20,860 nt of DNA from Darksidea phi. Lineage: Eukaryota > Ascomycota > Dothideomycetes > Pleosporales > Lentitheciaceae. Below the pieces are notes generated by a model. That model did not search any database, had not been told where the DNA came from, and saw only the letters and a program-made list of their open reading frames with translations. Below, in pieces: positions 10,590 through 18,199 of the stretch. Each line of letters starts with the position of its first letter. Position 1 is the stretch's first letter. The stretch is taken from positions 1 through 20,860 of the forward strand of contig JASJFT010000396.1 of assembly GCA_030770425.1 (NCBI GenBank), given 5' to 3'. The position numbers were made by a program, and so were the translations under genes.

Positions 10590-10633
10590 GTAAGATATTA
10601 ATCTTAGTATTAGTCCTTTACTAACTTTAGTAG
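10590..10633 (+). other. Intron-like unit 4 of the cluster
   Basis: GTAAGA donor, TATTAATCTTAGTATTAG motif, CTAAC branch site, TTTAGTAG acceptor; 44 nt, phase 1. It lies exactly 310 bp from unit 2 and is its duplicate. Confidence 0.65.
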
Positions 10634-10729
10634 GGAGGACTAATAACTAAGAAGAGGACGATACTTATTCTAATAATAATAGATAATTATCTCGTACGGG
10701 GTCTTTAATAATAGTTAGATATACTTCGA

Positions 10730-10773
10730 GTAAGATATTAGTCTTAGTATTAGTTCTTTACTAACTTTAATAG
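10730..10773 (+). other. Intron-like unit 5 of the cluster
   Basis: GTAAGA donor, TATTAGTCTTAGTATTAG motif, CTAAC branch site, TTTAATAG acceptor; 44 nt. It lies exactly 310 bp from unit 3, with the same ACTTCGA exon end. Confidence 0.65.
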
Positions 10774-10923
10774 GATAGGTTAAAAATAAAGAATAGAATA
10801 ATATCTCTCTAGATCTTATCTAAGAGTCTAATCTTCTCGATACGTCTAAAAGTAATTATAAATCTAATAATATCTTTAAGATTACTAAGAAGAATATAAT
10901 ATAATAACCTATTATCTCTATAA

Positions 10924-10967
10924 ATAAGGTATTAGTCTTAGTATTAATTCTTTACTAATTTTAATAG
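10924..10967 (+). other. Intron-like unit 6 of the cluster (donor mutated)
   Basis: ATAAGG stands where unit 7 has GTAAGG, so the donor G has been lost. Motif, branch site (CTAAT) and acceptor (TTAATAG) are kept; 44 nt. The flanking bases TATCTCTATAA and GGGG(T/C)(A/G)AGTAGTAA are shared with unit 7. Confidence 0.6.
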
Positions 10968-11012
10968 GGGTAAGTAGTAAATAGCTATTTAAAACACTAA
11001 CTATCTCTATAA

Positions 11013-11056
11013 GTAAGGTATTAGTCTTAATATTAGTTCTTTACTAACTTTAATAG
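11013..11056 (+). other. Intron-like unit 7 of the cluster
   Basis: GTAAGG donor, TATTAGTCTTAATATTAG motif, CTAAC branch site, TTTAATAG acceptor; 44 nt. It is 89 bp downstream of unit 6 and is its tandem duplicate together with the exon between them. The Lys-rich exon follows directly. Confidence 0.65.
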
Positions 11057-11565
11057 GGGCGAGTAGTAAGTAGCTATATAAAAGGCCTACTACTACTAAT
11101 AAGTCTACTACTATAAAGTAGCTACGTAAGAAGCTACTTAAGAAGCTACTTAAGAAGCCGTATAAAGGTACTAAGAAAGCTAGTAAAGCCCTTACTAGTA
11201 ATAACTAGTCTAATAAAAATACTTAATCTAAGTATAAAAAGTATAACTATACTTTTAATTATATTAGAGCCCCTATTTTTCGTAATATTAGTAATAAGTC
11301 CTATTAGAGTCGACCGCGTAGTAGTAAGTATTAGTTACTTTTACTTCTTATCTATTAATACTAATTAAATATATAGCGAGGGCTCTTTAAGAGATTTAGT
11401 ACTTTTAAAAGACTATAAATTTTATTATTCCCTATATAGTACTTAGCTATCTTATATACGAGATTACTAGGGACGTAAGAGATAGTAATAATCTACGATT
11501 TTAAGTTAGGACTTTTAACGTCCTTTATACTACTACTAAAGTCTATCTTATTACTATTTTAAAAG

Positions 11566-11616
11566 GTATAGTTATAATATAGTATTAGTCCTAGTATTAG
11601 ACTAACTTTTCTATAG
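11566..11616 (+). other. Intron-like segment with the TATTAG motif
   Basis: GTATAG donor, TATTAGTCCTAGTATTAG motif further inside than usual (11583-11600), CTAAC branch site at 11602-11606, CTATAG acceptor; 51 nt. Protein-like frame lies on both sides. Confidence 0.55.
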
Positions 11617-11800
11617 CTACGAATCTTATAGCTATTTATACTAAGCGTATAACTATTATATAAAAGGATATTTATTCTACTTTCTAAGTCGTATCTACTT
11701 TTAGATAGTAGTTTAAACCGGTTAATATATACTAGAAGAGAGTAATAAATAAGTAGGTTTAGATATTTAAGACTATAAGATATAGACTAGTTTAACTATT

Positions 11801-11952
11801 AGTCTATATAGGTTATATTTTATTTCTTAGGTATTAGTCTAGGTATTAGCTAACTAGGGCTATAGGCTATAGAATAAGTCTATATAGGTTATATTTAGTT
11901 CCTTAGATATTAGTCTAGATATTAGCTAACTAGGGCTATAGACTATAGAATA
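11801..11952. repeat. 76-bp tandem duplication carrying the TATTAG motif
   Basis: AGTCTATATAGGTTATATTT occurs at 11801 and again at 11877, and the two 76-bp units match apart from a few G/A and T/C differences of RIP type. Each holds TATTAGTCTAG(G/A)TATTAG followed by CTAAC. Read on the minus strand, the unit is a protein-like frame with an ANTQTNTQ segment, so it could be coding there rather than intronic. Confidence 0.8.
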
Positions 11953-11981
11953 GGCGTTTAGCGCTATATAATAGGCGATAG

Positions 11982-12640
11982 CTAGTAATCTAAAGCTTTT
12001 ATTATAAAATACTTACCTCGTAGCTTATATATTTATTATTAAACTTTAAATATTAGACTTATATCTAAATTAATTTCCTTTAATTTATAATTAACTCGCT
12101 CTATATTCTAATTCTCGTTTACGAAAGATTAGGTAATTTTAACTTTTTAACTTATCTTTTATAGTTATTTCTTTTCTTAACTAATTAGTTAAACTTATTA
12201 GCTATAACGTTTATAAAGATATTCCTATTAACTATACCTACTCCTATAGTAGTTATTAACCTTTTAACTATAATAAGATAGAGACTATTATTTATTAGAA
12301 TATTAATAATTAGATTAAGTCTCTTCTAAGTAACTAGTATATCCTAAACTATATTATAGTCTAAAAGTTCTTTCTATTCTTTAGTATTTATTAAGTAGGG
12401 GATTTAGGATTTATTTTCTTCTTAGAGTAATTTAACCCTTTTAATATACTTATTAATCTTTTTCTTAAGGTTATTTTTACTTATACTCTTCTCTTAAGAG
12501 AGGAAAATAGTCTTAAGGGTCTAGAAGTCGATATATATATCTTTATTAACGAATACCTTTAAAGAGGTTAGTTTATAGATTTTAATTAACTTTTATTAAT
12601 ATACTTCTTCTTTAGAAGAGGACTTTTAGCTTTTAACCCT
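11982..12640 (-). pseudogene. Unidentified coiled-coil-like ORF relic, minus strand
   Basis: On the minus strand a frame runs without an indel from about 12640 to 12118, about 170 codons. It starts SSSKEEV, then a Lys/Leu/Ile-rich part with a likely coiled coil (KNNLKKKINKHIKRVKL, about 12425-12475), then NTKEWKELLDHNMVQ and a Met/Val/Thr-rich part, and a basic end (VKKRNDHKRQVKK, near 12150-12185). It continues less clearly to a possible donor GAG|GTAAGT at 12011-12016, with an acceptor near 11982. I recognise no family. It lies just upstream of the Gypsy relic but on the other strand, so it is not that element's gag. Confidence 0.4.
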
Positions 12641-13329
12641 ACTTTAAGTTCTACTTATAACTTACGTATTTATTATCTAGCTTATTACTTATATCTTACC
12701 TTTATCTTTCTTCTATAGAAAGATAGAGTAGAAGGGCTATTTATTAAATAGACTAGACCTTAAAGGGTCTACTTAGTCCTTAGTATCTACTATCTTATTA
12801 CTATACTAATTTAATAATTTAGTTAATCGTATAAAGATAAGTTAGTTATAGAGTTTAGGATATAAATCTAACCCTACGTAATACTTTTATAGGTCTCTTC
12901 TTTCTAAAAGAGATACTAGACGCTTTAGTAATCCTAGAGCTTAAAGTAGTTAGTTTTAAGACTTACCTAAGGGAGTACTATATACTACCTATCCTAAGTA
13001 CTATAGACCTCTAGGAATTTTAGAGGGTTAATATTTAGCCGTCGTCTCTAATTAAAAATTAGAGATCTTAGAATAATATAAGACCCTAAGACTAAGTATA
13101 ATTAACTAGAAGTTATAATAGTTAAGATAATCTTCTAATTAACTAATAGTAGAATCGGTATATTAAAGCTATTCTAAGATAGTACTATAAGAATATAAGA
13201 ATAGAGGGTTCTTATACCTAAATAGGGCTTAATATACTAAATAAGCTAACTAACTATTAGATTAATCCTTAGAATTACCTAATCTACTAACCGAAATAGA
13301 AAATAAGTAAAATAACTAGATTACCTAGG
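12641..13329. other. Stretch without a confident gene
   Basis: Neither strand gives a recognisable domain. The plus strand from about 13080 has a weakly protein-like frame, and the RT palm of the following Gypsy element would be expected here, but I could not find its motifs. There is a small hairpin at 13045-13065 (TCTCTAATT, 3-nt loop, AATTAGAGA). The minus strand near 12690-12720 may hold the 5' exon of the coiled-coil relic. Confidence 0.4.
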
Positions 13330-15790
13330 GAACGGGCCGTAATAAAAATTAGATATAATAATAGTAAATATTAAATATATAAAGGTAATAATATTAGATA
13401 TTAAATTCTATTAAGATATCTTCTAACTAGATATTATAGACTATAAAGTAGATATTAAAGAATAATTCTCTAATAGTAGTAAAGTAGTAAAGATTTAGAA
13501 CTAGCTAGAGTATAAAAATATTAAAGAGGTCTAATAGTTTATTAGAATCTATATTTACTATTAGTAATAGGTCTTTTACTTCTTCTTTAAGGTAGAGTTC
13601 TTATTCTAACTACTTTATAAGAACGTTAAATAGATATAGAGAGAGTTTTAAAGAGAAGTTATAAGAATCTTAAAGATTAATATTATATTAATATCTACTT
13701 TAGTAATATTAGATATTAAATTAGAATATCGAGTCTATTTATATATAGACGTTAGTTAATAAAATAATAAAGTAGTACTTAAATAGATTAAGAAGAATAA
13801 CCTTTAATATCTTATTAGGTTTAAAAGTATACTATAGTTTAAAGCTAAATTAAAGTAGTACTTTAGATATTAAAGAAATTTAATCTATACCTCTATAGTA
13901 CCTAATTTACTATTAAGATTAATACTAGTACTTTAATTATATAGCTTAATTAATTATCTATTAATCTTCTTAGATTAGTAATAAATTAATAGCTTACTAT
14001 AATTTTACTCTAAGACTTTAAAATCTAATATAGGCCTAAGAAGAAGAATATAATTACTAATACCTTATTAAGATATTCTTAACTAGAAGAATAGATTTAA
14101 TCCTAGGAAGAAGAGAAAGACTTAAAGTTATTTATAAACTATATTATTAATAAGTATAATAAGTTAGTAAAAGTCTTTACTATTACTAATTTAAGAATCC
14201 TTAATAATAATTATTTAAATAAATTAAAAAAGATTACTTACTTCCTATATATAACGTATAAGCCTAATAGACTATTAAGAAGTAAGAAAAGAAACTAGAT
14301 AAAGGCTATATAAACTTTCTTTATAAAAGATAAATATCTTTTTAAAAAATTAATCTAGAATCTAACTATCTAATAGGTAGTTAATAATCTAGATATTTAG
14401 AAGACTTTAGTATAGGAAGTTTATTAAGTACTATACTATTAGGATATCTAAGAAATATTTATAGTAATTTAGTATTAGTTTTAGTAAAAGAACTAGTTTT
14501 AAATAGTAGTAAAAGAGCTTTAGAATTATCTTAAGTATTAATAGAAGTAAGATAATAGAATAGAAGAGATACTTAAGATTAGTAACCCTAGGGTTATATA
14601 AGACTAATAGATTATCAATATTACCTATATATCTATTAGTAAAGAAGAAGTTTAGTTTCTTATAGTTACGCGCGAATATCTATTAAAATAAATTAAAGCT
14701 AAGGCTTTAAAGAATACTACGTTTAAAAATATTATAAAGTTTATCTACTAGGATATTATTTATAGATAGAAAATATTTTTCTAACTAAGTATTAATAGAG
14801 GGCCCGAGAATAGATTAATAGTTAAAGTATTAGTTAAGTATTATAGAATATATAGAATCTAAACTTCTTTATATAATTTAAAAGTATAAGACTTAATTAA
14901 GAGAAATTACTAATTATTAGTTATTATACTAATAAAGCTACTAGATTACTAGTTAAAGAATCTACTATTAGTATTATAGACTAATAGAGTAATAATTTAA
15001 TACTTAACTAGGTATATACTAATCGAGCTAATAATAAAGATTTAACCTATTCTACTAATTAAACTTAGTCTAGAATTATAATAAATACTTCTATAGAATA
15101 AGATAGTTTTAATCTTTAATTTACTTATACTTTAAGTAAAATAACTTAAGTAAAAGAGTAAGAAGCTAGTAGAAGTAATTAATTATACCTAATAGTATAG
15201 GCTTAAGATAGCTAATTAATAGAATTAAGTAAAAGATAATTAGAGTAATCTAGTAGCTAGAAATTTAGTTCTTATTTAGAATACTATTAAAGCTAATAAT
15301 TAATTAATAAAGTAAAAGTTTAATAATAGATAGCTAGAATTCTATTATATAATAGAAGCTAGGATAGAGTACTTATATTATAGGCTCGCGAAGTTTAATA
15401 GAACTCTATTTACTTATATTATATATAGTAATTAGTTAAAATAATTTTATTAAAAGGATCTAAATAATAAAGTAATAAAGATATAGAATAGACTAAAGTT
15501 AATTAAAGAGAACCTACTAATTAATAATCGTTATCTAATACTAAGAGCTCTAAGGTATAAAGAAGTTAAAGAGTTAAATAAAGAGTATCTAATAATATAA
15601 ATATAGGCTAATCAAGTAAGATTTTCTATAATAGAAGTATCCTTAATATAAAGGCGTACTCTATTACTAAAGATTATTATTTAATAAGCTATTACTAAAC
15701 TAGAGATTAAAGAGACGAAATATTAGGTAACTAGTAGCGAATTAAAGAGTAATAATAAAGAGTAATTAACTAGAGAATAGTTAATTTAAT
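13330..15790 (+). pseudogene. Ty3/Gypsy pol relic: RT thumb, RNase H and integrase
   Basis: This is part of the polyprotein of a Gypsy LTR retrotransposon. In order: the end of RT with GYKVDIKxxFxDSSKVVKI (13430-13500); NIKEVQQFI then YYRQW and PLxxLxKNVKW (13515-13640), the RT-RNase H connection; EYRVYLYxDxS (about 13720-13760), the start of RNase H; then, in another frame, KIDTSTLIxQLNQPS (about 13912-13960) and D(T/A)LSR-like; the integrase zinc region (14200-14480); and the integrase core with D at 14617, D of DRGPEN at 14794 and E at 14899, spaced as in D,D-35-E enzymes. VLWANR and STGYTPxEL follow (about 14970-15030), then a charged C-terminal domain to about 15700. The frame changes near 13855, where about ten expected residues (KYDAGKRECRG region) are missing: an old small deletion. 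I see no RT palm (YVDD/LDDV) upstream, so the 5' half is lost or too diverged. LTRs were not identified. Confidence 0.85.
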
Positions 15791-15859
15791 TAAAAAGAAA
15801 TTATAAATCCTAAGCTATAATTAGAACTATTTATTTATTTTAATTTTCTAATTTTTATT

Positions 15860-16110
15860 TTTTATTATTATTATCGTAGACCTAGTAGAGAAGGATTATT
15901 AGTAATAAGAAAGAAATAAATTAGAAAGTAAGATTTTAAAAGCTATAAACTAGTCTATAAAAGCTTAAAGACTATATAAAGATATTAGAAGCTAGATATA
16001 AGAAGTTATAAAGAGAAGAACTAAGAGCTAATTACTAGTTAAAGAAGTAAATCTAAAAAATCTATATAGTCTAAGTAGTAGTAGTACTATTACTATTACT
16101 ACGGCCTTCG
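15860..16110 (+). pseudogene. Helical Lys/Gln/Ser-rich ORF fragment
   Basis: A short frame from about 15879 reads DLVEKDH followed by KLESKILKAINQSMKAQ and a Lys/Arg-rich stretch ending in LYSLSSSST (about 16058-16090). It is helix-prone, then Ser/Thr-rich. It lies just after the Gypsy integrase, could be the first exon of the Gln/Pro-rich relic that follows, and resembles no family I can name. Confidence 0.35.
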
Positions 16111-16139
16111 CTACTACTATAATTATTATAATAGATATT

Positions 16140-17230
16140 CTTAAAGCTTTTATTCTTATCTTTATTCTTACCCTTATCTTTAGATTTTCGATAAGAAGTT
16201 AGTAATATATTAGACTCTTCTATAGTATTATTAGTAGTATAAGCTATAGTAGATAAATTAAACTAAATATAAGAGTAATTAAGATTTAGAAGTAATAACT
16301 AAGTTAGAGAATTATTATAATATTAATTTTAATACTCGTATTATACTTAGAGCTCGTATTACTAATATTAGTATTTAATTAACTTATACTACTCTTACTT
16401 AATATTACTAAAACTACCCTACTTAGACCTAGATAATTATTAAGAATAGCTAGAAAATTAAAGATAGAAGTATAGCTTAATTAACTTAGTTCTAATAAAC
16501 TTATTAAGAAGCTAAATTATAAAATAATATAAGAAAGAACTTAAAGAAGAGCTTAATTAAGAGCTTAATTAAGAGCTTAAAGAAGAGCTACTAGTATAAG
16601 AGCTAGTTAAAGAAGTTTAAGAAGAAGAATAATATAGTTACGTCTTACTTAGATCTATAATATTATTAAAGTTAATCTTAATAAGTAGGTATATAGTACT
16701 AGTACTACCTTATCTAATAAATTAGTAGATAAAGATAAGAGAAGAAAATTAAAAATAACTTATAAAATATAAAGTAGAACCTTAAATTTTTATTAACTAT
16801 ATAGTTAGTATAGAATTCTTTAACTATTAACTAATTATTTTAATATATCTATTAATAACTAGTCTAGACTTTACTAACCTTTAGGTTAGTATACTAATTA
16901 TAGACTAGGCTAGCTCTACTACTATAATTTTAGATCTAGAATATATAATAGTATATACTAGTCTAAATATTCTATAAATAAAAATCTCTTTAGGTTTCTA
17001 AACTAAAGAAGTTATAAATAGTTATACTATCCTTTATAAAAAAGTTAGAATTATAGATAATAATAAGATTATACTAAATTATATATTAGATAGTATTAAT
17101 ATATAGAATAGCTTCTAGAGAGACGTCCTAATACTTAATATTATAAAGATACTAGTTAAAATTAATCTAAAAAGCTTAATTAACGATTTAATTAGTCTAT
17201 AGGATTATTATTAATAAATTAATATAAGTA
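16140..17230 (+). pseudogene. Unidentified Gln/Pro-rich ORF relic with an EL(K/N)(E/Q) repeat
   Basis: One frame is protein-like for about 360 codons. It begins near 16140 with Leu/Ser/Pro-rich sequence, passes VxxMVDKLNQMQEQLRFR (about 16230-16290, coiled-coil-like), a Tyr/Gln/Pro-rich part (16310-16440), the 12-bp repeat region (16537-16596), and a Glu/Gln-rich segment (ELVKEVQEEEQ). It continues as Pro/Thr/Ser-rich, then as a more globular end (NLKSLINDLISPQDY, about 17165-17210). Composition and position would suit an LTR-retrotransposon gag or a disordered regulatory protein, but I see no zinc knuckle or protease. It is transcribed away from the Gypsy relic and towards the Copia relic. 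Confidence 0.4.
16537..16596 (+). repeat. 12-bp tandem repeat coding for EL(K/N)(E/Q)
   Basis: Five consecutive 12-mers begin GA(A/G)CT: GAACTTAAAGAA, GAGCTTAATTAA twice, GAGCTTAAAGAA, then the divergent GAGCTACTAGTA. In frame they give E-L-K-E and E-L-N-Q units, a short amphipathic repeat. TAA here is a former CAA. Confidence 0.85.
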
Positions 17231-17299
17231 ATAACTAATTAGAAAGAGAGAAAGCTTATACTACTCTAAGATAGTAGTATTAGTTATTACTAAAGAATA

Positions 17300-17575
17300 G
17301 TCGTAAAGCTTTAATTCTTAATCGTCTTTTCTACCTCCTAGAGACTAGTTAGGAGGGTATTAGCTACTACTACTACTACTAAAGACGTCTATAGTAGTAC
17401 TACCTATAGATAAGTTAATAGTAATACCCTTACTAGATATAACTAGAAGAAGAAGTAAGAAACTAGAGGTTAAGAAGTTAGAGACTTAAGAGACTATTAG
17501 ACTAGTAAATAAGAAGAGTAGCTATAAGAAGAAGATTAAAGAGTTTAAAAGAGTATTAAAAGGAACCTTTTATAT
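17300..17575 (+). pseudogene. Basic (Lys/Arg-rich) ORF fragment
   Basis: After a CTA/ACT microsatellite (17364-17381) and a 7-bp inverted repeat (CCTCCTA at 17334, TAGGAGG at 17350), a frame runs from about 17385 to 17575. It reads DKLMVMPL, then RRRSKKLEVKKLETQE and NKKSSYKKKIKEFKRV. It is strongly basic and may be the last exon of the Gln/Pro-rich relic upstream, whose frame differs. Confidence 0.3.
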
Positions 17576-18170
17576 ATATTTTAACTAATTACTAGCTATA
17601 AAGAAGTTAAAGTAAAAGTATTTAAAGACTTATCTATTATAAGCGGGTAGAGATATAGAATAAATATATTAAGTAGTCTAACTATCTAGCTAGGGTATAA
17701 GTAGAGGGCCTTATATATAAGTTATACTAGGTTAGATAACTAAAGTAATTATTATAAGTTACTATATAGTTACTATAAGCTAGGGTATAGTTATAACTAA
17801 TATATAGTTATAGTAAATTAGTATAAATTATTATATAAATAGAATAATTATATAATATATAGCGCTTAACTACTTATATATCCTTCTTAGGTTCGAATAT
17901 AGATTCGAAACTAAAGTTTATTTATAAATTTTAAAATTTATTTATTAATTTAAAAGTTTATTTATTAATTTTAAAGTATTATTTTTAAAGCTTATTATTA
18001 GTTAATAGATTCTCTTCTTCCTATAAACGTAAGAAGCTATATTATAGGTCGAGAACTAGTCTCTATATTAGTATAATACTAGATAGATAGCCGCTACTAT
18101 TATAGTATATATAGGTTCCTTATATAATTAAATATCTCTAAAGGTATAAGGCTCTTAATTTTACTTTATA
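17576..18170. other. Non-coding stretch, possible 3' LTR region of the Copia relic
   Basis: No coding frame is convincing. The stretch has direct repeats such as GCTAGGGTATA (about 17690 and 17769), AACTAATATATAGTTATAGT-like strings and three A/T-rich units of TTTATT(A/T)ATT(T)TAAA type at 17918-17980. Downstream of a minus-strand Copia pol, this is where its 3' LTR would lie. Without the partner LTR, which is outside the window or lost, that is inference. Confidence 0.35.
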
Positions 18171-18199
18171 TAGTATACTAATATAATATTAGTATACTA
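18171..18199. repeat. Perfect 14-bp inverted repeat
   Basis: TAGTATACTAATAT at 18171-18184 is followed after one base (18185) by its exact reverse complement at 18186-18199. It lies at the 3' end of the Copia coding relic. A role as terminator hairpin or in RNA structure is possible but unsupported. Confidence 0.8.

Larger units (their letters stand above)
10270..10890 (+). repeat. 310-bp tandem exon-intron duplication
   Basis: Unit 2 + acidic exon + unit 3 (from 10280) and unit 4 + acidic exon + unit 5 (from 10590) are in the same order at identical spacing: 140 bp between the introns in both copies, 310 bp between copies. The two 96-bp acidic exons align end to end. This is an internal gene duplication that carried introns with it. 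Confidence 0.75.
9700..11800 (+). pseudogene. Unidentified multi-exon gene relic with acidic repeats and Lys-rich tail
   Basis: Exons alternate with short intron-like units starting at 9796, 10045, 10280, 10420, 10590, 10730, 10924, 11013 and 11566. An early exon (9841-9900) reads like a helix (SKPQAVQALTMFKQSL). The next is Pro/Gln/Thr-rich, then Ser/Gln-rich (about 10117-10270). Exons 10324-10419 and 10634-10729 are paralogous and acidic: EKEDSVYSDDSGQ and EEDDAYSDDDGQ, each followed by a Ser/Thr-rich segment. The exon after 11056 is very basic (KKPLKKPLKKP near 11130-11165) and continues to about 11333. A further segment (11390-11565, then 11617-11800) reads as globular sequence. The exon frame is kept only if the 44-nt units are removed. 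I recognise no domain; an acidic/basic low-complexity nuclear or gag-like protein is possible. Confidence 0.45.

Noticed and set aside
12060..12660. Gag of the Gypsy element
   Set aside because: The frame is on the opposite strand to the Gypsy pol and shows no zinc knuckle or capsid features.
13045..13065. Hairpin TCTCTAATT...AATTAGAGA as a terminator
   Set aside because: Short AT-rich palindromes are expected by chance in TA-saturated sequence and there is no gene context for it.
17364..17381. ACT/CTA microsatellite as a functional repeat
   Set aside because: It is only six units and probably a RIP-altered Pro or Leu codon run in a coding relic.
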